The notes under the pieces: model-generated
Database searches by the model: none
What the model saw: the letters and a program-made list of their open reading frames with translations, nothing else
Told to the model about the DNA's origin: nothing
Made by a program: the position numbers and the translations under genes
NCBI GenBank assembly: GCA_030427205.1
Contig: JAUHXC010000021.1
Location: forward strand, 62,001-126,000
Source: a bacterium
GTDB taxonomy: Bacteria; Myxococcota_A; Bradymonadia; UBA7976; UBA1532
Direction of reading: 5' to 3'
Length of the DNA: 64,000 bases
In this document: piece by piece, positions 28,256 to 37,668 of the stretch
How positions within the stretch are numbered: the stretch's first letter is position 1
Layout: each line of letters opens with the position of its first letter

Positions 28256-29584
28256 TCAGGGCACGGTCAGCCGGTGCATCTGCACGTGCACCGGCATGTG
28301 CCATCCAGGGCACTCGGCGGCGCAGCGCGCTGCGGGCAGGTCGGGATCGATACAGGTCAGGTGGGCGCAAGCGGTGCTCTTGGCGTCGCCGAAGATGACC
28401 GCCGAGACAAGCGGCGCGGGCAGGACGAGGTCGAGGCGCCAGGCGGTCTCGCCGAACGGCGTCGGCGGCAGGCAGGTCGGCATGGCCCCGAAGATCGGGC
28501 GCATGCCCGAGAACGGAAACGCTGCCGTACCGTCGCGCAGCGGCAGCGTGACGGCCCCGGGCATCGAGCGCTCGAACGTGCAGCCGAACGGGGTGCAGCC
28601 CTCGGCGATCAGGGTCAGAAGCGGCGGCCGATCGACGAGCCAGAACGCCTCGGCGCCGGGCACGAGCCCGGTCTCGATGGCCATCGTGGCCGCGCCGGGC
28701 CCCTCGTCGGTCACGCTCAACAGCAACGGCGTCTGGCCGATGAGGCCCCGCACCACCGTCTCGTTGACCTCGGACGGCACATCACCGGGCAAGCACGCCT
28801 GCACCGCCCGGCTCAGCCGGCGGGGCAGCGTGCGCCGCGCCAGCCGAGCGGTGGCCGGCTGCCGGTCGCACTGGGCATAGCGCTTTGCGTCCATATCCCG
28901 ATCGTACGGCACCTGCTCGATCGGCTTCACGTCCGGCAACGACTCCAGCATCGGCCGGAACGTCTGCGCGCAGCGCACGCCGTAGTGGGCCACCTCGACC
29001 CCCGGCGCCGCGAACTGCCGCCGCTCGACCGACGCCGCGCCGAACTCGCTCGCCCAGCCGCCACCGCGCACGATCCGGGGCCGGCGCAGATCATCCGCCG
29101 GCGCGTGCAGCACCGGATCATCGGGCATACCGACCGCGAAATGCGCATGCCCGGAGCAGTCGGCCCACGGCGCCTCGCACGGCGCGAGCTTCGCGTCGAA
29201 GACCCACTCGGCCACGTTGCCGATCGCGTCGGTGATCACCGACTCGCCGTCGATGCCCTTCGTCGCGTGTCCGCCGCTCTGCCCCACCGGCCGTGATCCC
29301 GTCGCGCCGCACTCGGCGGTATTGGCCCCGTCGGCGCAACTCTCGTCCTCCACTCCGCCGGTCGTGCCGCCGAAGGCCCGCAGCCACTCCAGCTCGGTGG
29401 GCATGCGCTTGCCGGCCCACTGGCAGTAGTCGTACGCCGCGCACCAGTCCAGCCCGCCCTTGGCGTTGCCCAGACGGTTGCCCTGCCCGCACGCCAACCG
29501 GGAATCCAGGCAGCCGATACCAGTCGAGCGCGCAGCGCGAGACGTGAGTGCCCATGCCCCGTGCCATGCGCGACGCTCACCCAT
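28256..29584 (-). pseudogene. 5'-truncated formylglycine-generating-enzyme-domain protein
   Basis: The frame encodes the C-terminal half of an FGE/sulfatase-modifying-factor domain: LDWCAAYDYCQWAGKRMPTELEW, then ITDAIGNVAEWVFD, IVRGGGWASEF and VAHYGVRCAQTF. About 200 further residues of unknown, Cys-bearing sequence follow. Upstream of about 29540 the frame becomes low-complexity repeat DNA and the N-terminal half of the domain and any signal peptide are missing; an ATG at 29584 lies inside the repeat. Most likely a lipoprotein of the FGE-domain group broken by the inverted repeat element; a possible lost N-terminus is at 30210-30383. Confidence 0.6.
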
Positions 29585-30164
29585 GGCCGGGATTGGACTC
29601 AGCGCGCCACCCTGGATGCACGAACACGCGAGGCGAAGCCGAGCCGCCGAGCGCAGCGCAGGCATGCGGGCTGGCCCGCACGGGTCGGAGGGAGAGCGCA
29701 GGGCGTAGCCCGAGCATCGACCGGAGATCCCGCCCCGGCGCAGCCGGGGTGCCGGAGACGAGCACGGCAACGCAACACTGTTGGTGCGTTCCGAGCCGGC
29801 GAGAGCTGGATCGCCGTGCCCTCCCTCAGCGTTGCTTACGTGGTGGTCGCATGTACCCTGGGCGTTGCCCAAGTGGTCGTTGGCCGATCCGAACCTCCGA
29901 CGACCGTCTGTGCGGCTCCAGGAGCTGAGGCGGTCGTTTCGGGCGGTTCGGATCGTGGATGGTTGTTTACGTTTGCCGTGCTCGCTTAGGCCCCCTCGCT
30001 ACGCTCGGGCGGGATCTCCGGTCGATGCTCGCGCTCGCTGCGCTCGCACTCCGCTCTCCCTCCGACCCGTCCGGGCCAGCCCGGAGACCCGCGCTGCGCG
30101 CGGCGGCTCGCTCTCGCTCGCGTGTTCGTCGCTGCGCGCCTCACGTCTCGCGCTGCGCGCTCGA
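29524..30164. repeat. Large imperfect inverted repeat (arms about 29524-29750 and 29990-30164)
   Basis: 23 bases at 29524-29546 reappear exactly inverted at 30142-30164. Further inside, the blocks GGGTCGGAGGGAGAGCG and GAGCATCGACCGGAGATCCC occur in the left arm and, inverted, in the right arm, as do a CACGAACACGCGAG block and a GGGCTGGCCCG block. The arms enclose about 240 bp. Composition is low-complexity and the frames inside it encode Arg/Ala/Ser strings, so I regard it as non-coding repeat DNA, probably a dispersed family in the genome. Confidence 0.65.
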
Positions 30165-30209
30165 CCCTGCCCTGGCCTTGTGGTCCCAACTCGGCGGGCA
30201 GACCGTCGG
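29585..30209. other. 625-bp gene-free stretch between the two lipoprotein fragments
   Basis: Consists of the inner parts of the imperfect inverted repeat and its roughly 240-bp centre. The centre (about 29750-29990) is less GC-rich than the arms, with no convincing gene on either strand. Confidence 0.5.
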
Positions 30210-30383
30210 TCAGGCAGCGTGCGCGTCGTCGACGCCCCAGATGTTGCAGGCGTTGCCGCACAAAAAGCAGTGGTGCTTGCTGTCGAGCGGGCTGGTCGTG
30301 CCGTCGGGGTTGGGGCACTCGGGCGCGCAGCCCGCGAGCGTGAGCAGGGGCAACATCAGCCATGGCAGGGCGCGCAGAAACAC
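30210..30383 (-). pseudogene. Short lipoprotein N-terminus, possibly the lost start of the FGE-domain gene
   Basis: 57 codons from a GTG: VFLRALPWLMLPLLTLAGC is a clear lipoprotein signal (LAGC). It is followed by APECPNPDG and a CFLCGNACN Cys cluster, and then stops at TGA 30210-30212, about 45 bp before the inverted repeat begins. FGE-domain lipoproteins often start with such a Cys cluster, and the broken FGE gene lies downstream in the same orientation. So this may be its separated 5' end. It could also be an independent small lipoprotein. Confidence 0.45.
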
Positions 30384-30518
30384 AGTGTGAGTGCCCTCTC
30401 ACCAAGTGAAGACAGCGACATCATGGCACCGGCGTTGCCGACGCGAAACGCTGCGAATCGGCGGTCGCGAGCCAGGTGTCTGGCAGGCTATACCTCTTGC
30501 GAAGAGTCCGAACCCGCC

Positions 30519-31427
30519 TCAGCCCTCGCCCGCCGGCGCCTCGCCGGCCTCGTCCGCCGCGTCCCCGGCGCCGCCGCCCGTCGGCTCGCCCTCGGCCTGC
30601 GGCGCGCCCGCATCAGGCACGCCGTCGCCGTCGGCGTCTTCGGCCACCCCCTCCAACTCCAGCAGCTCCTCGGCCGACAGCTCGTCCTCGTTGACCACCA
30701 TCGCCTCGCCCGCGCGGCGGCGGCGGTTCTGCTCGGCGGCGCGGTTGATCTGATCGTCGATGGGCGCCATGAGCCACGCGAACGTCGCCGGCTCGCGGCG
30801 GTGGCGGGCGGCGATGAGGCCGACCACGGCGAAGAGGCTGTCATAGGCCACGTTGCGCAGGGCGATGACCTCGCCCCAGGTGACCCCGGCGGTGGTCGAC
30901 AGCGCGCGGGCGTAGCGCGGCTCGAGCCCGCGCAGGTCGTCGACCCAGTCGGCGATGCGCACGAGGCGGGCGAGGCCCTCCTCGGCGTCGAGCGCGGCGA
31001 TGAAGCGGCGCATGCGCGGCAGCTGCTCCTCGTAGACCACCTGGGCCATCACGCCCATGCCCGACTTGCCGCGCGCGTCGGTGAAGTGATCGAGCACCAG
31101 CTTCGCGGCGGCCTTGCCCGCCGCGGTGCCCGCGCGGCGCCGCGACAGCCCCTCGAGGATGCCGTAGATGCGCCCGATGACGAAGTCGGCTTCGACGTCG
31201 ACGGCGTAGGTCTCGCCGCCCTTGCGCGCCGCCGAGCGGTTCTGGGCGATCCAGCCGTCGATGCCCACCCGCCAGCGCCCGTTGTCGTGCAGCGCGGTCT
31301 GCGCCTCGGCGGCGACGACGTCGTCGCCTTTCTCGACCGCCCGGTCGCGCACCTGCTCCAGGGCGATGGTCGAGCGGGCGTTGCTCAGATAGGGGATGGC
31401 CGAATAGCTCTTGGTGATGGCTGCCAT
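30519..31427 (-). CDS. Hypothetical protein with acidic calcium-type C-terminal tail
   Basis: 302 residues. ATG preceded by AAAGGAG. Predominantly helical body with no signal peptide. The C-terminus holds DADGDGVPDAG, a thrombospondin type-3/EF-like Asp-rich loop, followed by a Gly/Glu/Ala-rich tail. No family recognised. Its leader region is the 1-kb repeat-rich gap, so its promoter is not clear. Confidence 0.65.
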   Translation of the reverse strand: MAAITKSYSAIPYLSNARSTIALEQVRDRAVEKGDDVVAAEAQTALHDNGRWRVGIDGWIAQNRSAARKGGETYAVDVEADFVIGRIYGILEGLSRRRAGTAAGKAAAKLVLDHFTDARGKSGMGVMAQVVYEEQLPRMRRFIAALDAEEGLARLVRIADWVDDLRGLEPRYARALSTTAGVTWGEVIALRNVAYDSLFAVVGLIAARHRREPATFAWLMAPIDDQINRAAEQNRRRRAGEAMVVNEDELSAEELLELEGVAEDADGDGVPDAGAPQAEGEPTGGGAGDAADEAGEAPAGEG

Positions 31428-32425
31428 GATGGCTCCTTTGCCTCGAAGATAGGGGATGACCCGTGTACGGACAGTGAGCAATGTCACGGGCGCCCGCGTC
31501 AAGCCCTGATAATGTGACAGCCTCAAACCCGCGGAATTGCGTAACTCACCGGTCACCCAAGCGCTGTCGGCGGCGATCGAACGGCGCCCCGACCCCGGCG
31601 TTCGCCAGAAATGCGCGGGCAACGGCGCCTCGACCACGCCAGCGGCAGAACCTGCTTTGCCGATCGACGCCGCGACCTCGACGACGGCGCACCGGCCGAT
31701 GGCGAACGGCAGCCCGACCGCGCCCGACCCCATCCGCCTCGCGGGCAGCGCGGTCCGAAACAGCGCCCGACCCCCTGCGCCGCGCGTTCGCCCGCCGCCC
31801 CGACCGGGTCGTTTGCCGCCGCGGCGTGATGAAACAGATCCCCGACCGCGACGACGGCCGCCCCGCCGGCCGCCGCCGACGCCGCGACCGCGCCATCGGT
31901 CGGGCCGGCGGAGATCAAATGCCACCCGAAGCGGGCCGATCGCCGCCGCGCTCGGGTTCGATCGGCGCCGAGCAGGTCGCGCGTCGGCCGCCCCGCGGCG
32001 TTCGATCAGCGGCCCGGGGGTGGCCCGACCCCACCGCTGCGCTGTTCGACCGGCGCCTCCGCGGGCGTCGAGCCGTCGATCGAATACCGCCGGCCGCTCG
32101 ATGGCGTGGTCGAGGCGTCGATCGCCAAGGGTCTGTCTGCCGATCGCGTGGTCGAGGCGCCGTTCACCGTCGAGCCGGCAGGGGTCGGGCGCTGTTCCGC
32201 TCGTCGGCGCCCGCGGGCCGGATCGCCCTCGATGCCGTTCGGCCGGCGTTCACCCACCGCCGCGCAGGCGCCGGGCGTCGTATGGCGCCGTTGGCCCGTC
32301 GCCCGACAGGCGCCCTCGGCCTCAGCCCCCAGCCGTCGGCGGCGCAGGCGATGCCCAAGACGTCGCGACCGAGGCGCTGCGCATGGCGCATGGCCGCCGG
32401 ATCGGGCGTTCGCCCCGAGCGATCC
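31428..32425. other. About 1 kb without genes, made of degenerate repeats in both orientations
   Basis: Blocks such as GTGGTCGAGGCGCCGTT, CGTCGATCG(G/C)CAA and GGGGTCGGGCGCTGTT(C/T)CG occur around 32108-32200 and again inverted around 31580-31780. All reading frames encode Arg/Pro/Ala strings with no start or domain logic. The right end (about 32325-32420) resembles the 3' end of the Cys-rich gene at 35194: minus-strand residues CAADGWG recur. Confidence 0.5.
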
Positions 32426-35053
32426 TCAGCGGTCGGCGAGCGACTCGAGGATGAAGACGTCGTCGGGGTGGGGCCGGCGGCGGCTGTCCCACATCCCGGT
32501 GAGCGCGTCGACCTCACCGGCGGCGTCGCGCTCCGTCATCGCGGCGCCCCAGCACACCGCTCGCCCGCCGACCAGCTCGGCGCATGTGCGGCCCGTATCG
32601 GTGACGACGTCGACGACCGTGGGCGGCGTCTCGAAGTCGCTCCAGTCGACCGGCGTCGCCCACCGGGTCAGGCCCGGCAGCCGACGCCCGTCGCGGTCGA
32701 CCTCGGCGCCGATCGCGCCGTCGCCCCAGCACCACACCGCGCCGAGGTGGCTGAGCGCGCACGTCTGGTTGGCGAGGGCGTGATCGCCCATGTCGATCCG
32801 GGCGATGTCCTCGAGCGGGGTGTCGGGCGCCACGAGCACCGGGCCGATCTCGGCGAAGGGGGCGTCGTTGCCGGTGCCCTGCCCGGCGTACATCTCCCGG
32901 CCGCGGCACCAGACCTGCCCGCTCGCCAGCAGGGCACACCACAGGGACTCTCCCGCGGCGATGTCCACCGCCGGCTCGGGCAGGGCCAGGCGCGTGGCCG
33001 CCGGGATGCCGCGCCCGCTGCACCACACGTCGCCCGCCTCGTCGAGGGCGCAGACGGCGTCGTAGCCCACGTCCATGCGCGCCACGGGACCCACCGGCTC
33101 ATCGTCGGGGCCGACGAGCGTGCGTTCGGCGGGCGGGCCACGGTTGACGTGTGACCGGCACAGCACCGTGCGCTCGGCGGTGAGCACGCAGGTCAGCCAG
33201 GTCTGCAGCCCGACGTCGAGCGCGGGCGGGGCCCAGTCCAGCGGCGTCAGCCGCGGCACGACCACGCCCGACTCGATGTCGCTCCACAGCGTCGAGCTCG
33301 CGACGCCGACACACTCGACGGCGCCGGCCCGATCGACGCCGCACACCCGGGTCTGGCCGGTCGCGATGCGCTTGAAGCGGCGGCCGAGGTCCGAGGGCGG
33401 CGGGGTGAGGTTGACGTTGCCGTAGCACACCGCCCGCCCCGCATCGCCGAGGTGGCACAGCGTGCCGAAGCCGAGGGACAGCCCGCGGGCGGTGCGGATG
33501 GGCACCGGATCGACCTCGACCCGGACGCAGGTCTCGGGGGCCGAGCAATCGCCGGGGCGCTCGACCGGGACCGAGCGCCGGGCGAGGTGGTTGGGCCGGC
33601 CGCCCGCGCCGGTCGGGGTCACGTCGATCGAGGTGCCCACCGAGGCGAGCCGGCAGGCCCCGTCGTCGCCGTCGGGCACCGCGGTCGGCGACGTACCGGA
33701 TCCGGACATCAAGGCCCGCGTCTCGGACTCGGGCTCGCTGATCACGATCCGCACGCAGCCGGGCTCGGGGATCACCAGATCGACGGTGGCGCACGGCCCG
33801 CTGCCGCAGGTGCCCCGCGGGCCGTCGTCGCCGAGGACGACCTCACGCGCCGGGCTGCCGATGGTGGCGAGGCGGGCCGAGGCCAGGACCCGGGTGCTGT
33901 CGGGGGTCTCGACGCAGGCGGTGCCGTCGTCGCCGGCGAAGAGCAGGCGCCGATAGCCCTCTTCGGGCGCGCGGAAGATGATCGTGGACCCCGGCACCGG
34001 ATCGCCGCTCTCGTCGACGACCCGTGCCCGCAGGCAGCGGGTCGTCTCCCGCGGGACGTCGCAGTTCCACCACGTGAGGTGCCCGACGTCGACCTGCCAG
34101 ACCAGCCCCGCCTCGCCCTCGACGACGGTGCCCCGTCCCTCCTCCCGCCAGACCGCGCGGGCCTCGTCGAACCACCACGCGGGCACGGTGTCGCCGGGGC
34201 TCAGGGCGCCGGTCCAGGCCTTGGGCACCGGGAAGCTCAGCCGGATCGTCTCGCCCTCGGCGACCCGCAAGCGCTCGCCCGCGCGCCACAGCGAGACCTC
34301 GGCCATGAAGACGCTCGACAGCTCGACCGGCTCGCCATCCTCGGGCTCACCGCGCTGCGGGCCGGGCACGATGGCGCCTTCGGCGGTGGGATCGACCGCG
34401 GTGACTGTCAGCCCCACCGGCCCCTCGACCGGCCGCCCGTCCGCGTCGACGACGACCCCCGGCGGCACCTCGACCCGCACCCCGTCGACCTCGGTGTCGA
34501 CGCCCGCCCCCGGGTCGAAGGACACCGGCGGGGCCAGGTCGAGCAGGGTCAGCAGCAGGTCGCCGTCGCGCTCGATGCGCACCGCCTCGGCGGCGCCGGC
34601 GAACCCGGCGGCGGCGACCTGCACGACGTGAACCCCCGGGGCGACCGTCGTCCGCGCCCGCCCCACCGCGTCGGTCAGCAGGCTCGCGTCGCCCACCGTG
34701 ATCCGCGCCCCGTCGATGGGGAAGCCGGCCCGGTCGACCACCGATACGGCCAGCGTCGGATGCAGGGCCGGGGCGACGTCGGGGCCGAGGTCCCGGGCTT
34801 CTCCGGCGTCGGGGTCGCGGTGCGGGCCGGCATCGGAGTCGACGCCCGCGGCGTCGAGGTCCGCGTCGGACGCCGGGTGGGCGTCGAGCCCGTCACCGAG
34901 GTCCGGCGCGCTGGCATCGGGGGGCGCAGCGGCGCCGTCGTGGTCTTCTGGAAGCGATTCGCCGCAGCCCCACGCGCCGATGAGCATCGCCATGAGCATC
35001 GCCCTGGCCGCGCGTCGGGCGTCTTTGGCCCACATCCGAGGTTCGAGCGCCAT
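32426..35053 (-). CDS. Large RCC1-repeat lipoprotein with carboxypeptidase-regulatory-like domains
   Basis: 875 residues. The ATG after a GGAGAAG site gives a signal ending MLIGAWGC (lipobox-like). An Asp/Ala/Pro-rich stalk is followed by beta-sandwich domains of the carboxypeptidase-regulatory/CILP type (AVSVVDRAGFPIDGARITVGD; VRVEVPPGVVVDADG; ARVVDESGDPVPG). The C-terminal third consists of RCC1-like repeats with the WCWG/VWCxGxG signature (GAVWCWGDGAI, GDVWCSGRG, QVWCRGRE, AVCWGAA), which would form a beta-propeller. Such proteins are common surface lipoproteins of Myxococcota; ligand unknown. Confidence 0.8.
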   Translation of the reverse strand: MALEPRMWAKDARRAARAMLMAMLIGAWGCGESLPEDHDGAAAPPDASAPDLGDGLDAHPASDADLDAAGVDSDAGPHRDPDAGEARDLGPDVAPALHPTLAVSVVDRAGFPIDGARITVGDASLLTDAVGRARTTVAPGVHVVQVAAAGFAGAAEAVRIERDGDLLLTLLDLAPPVSFDPGAGVDTEVDGVRVEVPPGVVVDADGRPVEGPVGLTVTAVDPTAEGAIVPGPQRGEPEDGEPVELSSVFMAEVSLWRAGERLRVAEGETIRLSFPVPKAWTGALSPGDTVPAWWFDEARAVWREEGRGTVVEGEAGLVWQVDVGHLTWWNCDVPRETTRCLRARVVDESGDPVPGSTIIFRAPEEGYRRLLFAGDDGTACVETPDSTRVLASARLATIGSPAREVVLGDDGPRGTCGSGPCATVDLVIPEPGCVRIVISEPESETRALMSGSGTSPTAVPDGDDGACRLASVGTSIDVTPTGAGGRPNHLARRSVPVERPGDCSAPETCVRVEVDPVPIRTARGLSLGFGTLCHLGDAGRAVCYGNVNLTPPPSDLGRRFKRIATGQTRVCGVDRAGAVECVGVASSTLWSDIESGVVVPRLTPLDWAPPALDVGLQTWLTCVLTAERTVLCRSHVNRGPPAERTLVGPDDEPVGPVARMDVGYDAVCALDEAGDVWCSGRGIPAATRLALPEPAVDIAAGESLWCALLASGQVWCRGREMYAGQGTGNDAPFAEIGPVLVAPDTPLEDIARIDMGDHALANQTCALSHLGAVWCWGDGAIGAEVDRDGRRLPGLTRWATPVDWSDFETPPTVVDVVTDTGRTCAELVGGRAVCWGAAMTERDAAGEVDALTGMWDSRRRPHPDDVFILESLADR

Positions 35054-35193
35054 GCTCTTCTCCAGCCCGGTTGGATGATTCCAGTCTAACGGGAGTGTCT
35101 CCCTGATCGAAAGCCGGCGCCGCCCGGCCGCCGACGCGGGCTGATCCGGCGGCCAGATCCCAAGCCGGGGGCGCTGCCCCAGACCCCGCGCCG

Positions 35194-35523
35194 TCAGCCG
35201 CAGCCCCAGCCGTCGGCGGCGCAGCTGATGGCCAGGCCGTCGCCGCTCGGCATGCACATCGGCGCGTCGGCGCAGGGGTAGTCGCCGGTCGAGAAGTCGA
35301 CCTCGTCGAGGCAGCCGCAGCCGTCGTCGGCGGCGCACGGGACCTCGAGCGGCACGCAGGCGGCGCACTCGCCGTCGCCGACGATACAGACCTCGATACC
35401 GGTCAGGCAGCGGCCGCCCTGCAGGCCGCAGGGGAAGGTATCGAGGGTGTCGCTCTCGTCCCAGCAGCCGCCGGCGGACAGGGCGAGCAGCGCGGCGGCG
35501 ACGGTGAACAGCGGGCGCAGCAT
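35194..35523 (-). CDS. Small Cys-rich lipoprotein
   Basis: 109 residues with ATG preceded by GGAGG. Signal MLRPLFTVAAALLALSAGGC, then about fourteen Cys in the mature part (CGLQGGRCLTGIEVC, CAACVPLEVPC, CGCLDE), probably disulfide-bonded outside the inner membrane. Ends SCAADGWGCG; the same CAADGWG is readable in decayed DNA near 32340. Function unknown. Confidence 0.75.
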   Translation of the reverse strand: MLRPLFTVAAALLALSAGGCWDESDTLDTFPCGLQGGRCLTGIEVCIVGDGECAACVPLEVPCAADDGCGCLDEVDFSTGDYPCADAPMCMPSGDGLAISCAADGWGCG

Positions 35524-35612
35524 GGGGACCTCCGCGGACGATATCGACCGCAGTCTACCGTCGAGGCGGGGGTCTGCTCGACGCTGACAGCGACCCGACG
35601 CGGGTGCCCGAA

Positions 35613-36671
35613 TCAGGCGCGGGGCTCGGCGATGTCGTAGAGGTGGCACGCCGCGCGATGGCCGCGCTCGCCGATGACCTTGAGCGTGGGCTCTTCGGTC
35701 GCGCAGCGCTCGGCGATCTGCGGGTTGGCCTTGCGGGCCGGGCAGCGGGTATGGAAACGGCAGCCGGTCGGCGGATCGATCGGGCTGGGCACGTCGCCTT
35801 CGAGCACCACCCGCTCGCGGGTCGCCTCGACCTCCGGGTCGGGGATGGGCACCGCCGAGATCAGCGCCTGGGTATAGGGGTGGCGCGGGTCGGCGTAGAC
35901 CTGGTCGTAATCGGCGATCTCGACGATCTTGCCCAGGTACATCACCGCGATGCGGTCGCTGATGTGGCGCACCGCCGCCAGGTCGTGGGCGATGAAGAGG
36001 TAGGTCAGCCCCAGCTCCTGCTGCAGGTCTTGCAGCAGGTTCATGATCTGGGCCTGGATCGACACGTCGAGCGCCGAGATGGGCTCGTCGCAGACGATGA
36101 AGCGCGGGTTGGTGGCCAGGGCCCGGGCGATGCCGATGCGCTGGCGCTGACCGCCGCTGAACTCGTGCGGATAGCGGCGCACGTACTGCGGGTTGAGCCC
36201 GCACTTGACCATCAGGCCCTGCACCCGGCGCAGGGCCTCGTCGCGGCCCTTGACCAGCCCGTGGGTCATCAGCGGCTCGGCGATGATGTCGCCGACGGTC
36301 ATGCGCGGGTTCAGGCAGGCGTACGGGTCCTGGAAGATCATCTGCATGTGGCGGCGGAACTTGAACAGCGCCTTGTCACCGCCGGTGCGGTTGATCGCGG
36401 CGATGTCGGTGCCGTCGAAGTGCACGCTGCCCGCCGTGGGCGTATACAGCTGCAAGATCGCCCGCCCGGTCGTCGACTTGCCGCAGCCCGACTCGCCCAC
36501 CAGCCCCAGGGTCTCGCCGGCGTAGATCTCGAAGTCGAGCCCGTCGACGGCCTTGACCCGGGCCACCTCGCGGCGGATGAGCGCGCCCTTGTAGATCGGG
36601 AAGTGCATGCGCAGGCCCTTGACCTCGAGCAGCACCCGCTGCTCGTCGCCGGCCTTCTCGAGCGCGGTCAT
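35613..36671 (-). CDS. oppF: Oligopeptide ABC transporter ATP-binding protein OppF-like
   Basis: 352 residues. Walker [10 protein letters not shown], signature [15 protein letters not shown], Walker [13 protein letters not shown] and the C-terminal Opp/Dpp-specific Cys-bearing [12 protein letters not shown] extension. It powers import of peptides with OppD. Start ATG overlaps the oppD stop (ATGA). Last gene of the transport operon read from 43553 leftward. Confidence 0.95.
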   Translation of the reverse strand: MTALEKAGDEQRVLLEVKGLRMHFPIYKGALIRREVARVKAVDGLDFEIYAGETLGLVGESGCGKSTTGRAILQLYTPTAGSVHFDGTDIAAINRTGGDKALFKFRRHMQMIFQDPYACLNPRMTVGDIIAEPLMTHGLVKGRDEALRRVQGLMVKCGLNPQYVRRYPHEFSGGQRQRIGIARALATNPRFIVCDEPISALDVSIQAQIMNLLQDLQQELGLTYLFIAHDLAAVRHISDRIAVMYLGKIVEIADYDQVYADPRHPYTQALISAVPIPDPEVEATRERVVLEGDVPSPIDPPTGCRFHTRCPARKANPQIAERCATEEPTLKVIGERGHRAACHLYDIAEPRA

Positions 36672-37666
36672 CGGCTCACCTCCTCGCGCAGCGGGTGGTG
36701 GCAGTGGGCGAGGTGCCCGCCGCCGAAGTCCCGCGCCTCGGGGTAGCTCTGGCTGCAGACGGCGGTGGCGTAGTCGCAGCGCGGCGCGAACGGGCAGCCC
36801 GGCGGCAGGTCGCTGACCACCGGCGGCAGCCCGCGGATGCTCTGCAGCCGGGTATGCTGGGTCTCGTCGACCCGGGGCACCGACTTCAAGAGGCCGTCGG
36901 TGTAGGGGTGCGCCGGGCGCTTGAACAGCGGCAGGGCCGGGGCGCGCTCGGCGAACTTGCCGGCGTACATGACCAGCAGCTCGTCGGCCATGCCGGCCAC
37001 CACGCCCAGGTCGTGGGTGATGAGGATGACGCTGGTGCCCACCTCGTCTTTGAGCGTCTTGATCAGCTCGAGGATCTGGGCCTGGATCGTCACGTCGAGC
37101 GCGGTGGTCGGCTCGTCGGCGATGAGCAGCTTGGGCCGGCACAAGAGCGCCATGGCGATCATCACCCGCTGGCGCATGCCGCCGGAGAACTGGTGCGGGT
37201 ACTGGTCGAAGCGCTTGACCGGGTCGGGGATACCCACCTTCTCCAGCATGCCGACGGCCTCTCTGCGGGCCTCTTTGCGGCTCATGCCCTGATGCAGCTC
37301 GAGCACCTCGGTGAGCTGGCGGCTCACACGGAGGAACGGGTTGAGGCTGGTCATCGGGTCTTGGAAGATCATCGAGATGTCGTTGCCCCGCAGGTTGCGC
37401 ATCTCGCGCCGGGACAGCCGCAACAGGTCGCGGCCTTCGAACTCGACGGTGCCGCCGGCGATGCGGCCGGGCGGCATCGGGATGAGCTGCATGATCGACT
37501 TGCAGGTCACGCTCTTGCCCGAGCCCGACTCGCCGACGATGCCCAGGGTCTGGCCCCGGCGCAGGTCGAAGCTGACCCCGTCCACCGCGCGGATGGTCGT
37601 GCCTTCGGTGCGGAACTCCACCTGCAGGTCGCGCACCGACAGCAGGATGTCACTGCTCTTGGCCAT
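36668..37666 (-). CDS. oppD: Oligopeptide ABC transporter ATP-binding protein OppD-like
   Basis: 332 residues. Walker [10 protein letters not shown], signature [15 protein letters not shown], Walker [13 protein letters not shown], and a C-terminal [11 protein letters not shown] extension. Forms the heterodimeric ATPase with OppF. Begins 2 bp after the oppC stop, so translation is probably coupled. Confidence 0.95.
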   Translation of the reverse strand: MAKSSDILLSVRDLQVEFRTEGTTIRAVDGVSFDLRRGQTLGIVGESGSGKSVTCKSIMQLIPMPPGRIAGGTVEFEGRDLLRLSRREMRNLRGNDISMIFQDPMTSLNPFLRVSRQLTEVLELHQGMSRKEARREAVGMLEKVGIPDPVKRFDQYPHQFSGGMRQRVMIAMALLCRPKLLIADEPTTALDVTIQAQILELIKTLKDEVGTSVILITHDLGVVAGMADELLVMYAGKFAERAPALPLFKRPAHPYTDGLLKSVPRVDETQHTRLQSIRGLPPVVSDLPPGCPFAPRCDYATAVCSQSYPEARDFGGGHLAHCHHPLREEVSR

Positions 37667-37668
37667 GG

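Noticed and set aside
28256-29872. Treating the whole open frame as an intact FGE-domain protein
   Set aside because: Everything upstream of about 29540 is repeat DNA that also occurs inverted at 29990-30164, and the first half of the FGE domain is missing.
31490-32420. Several Arg/Pro-rich frames in both directions considered as genes
   Set aside because: No ribosome sites, no domain-like composition, and all frames are equally open because of high GC; the DNA is repeat-like.
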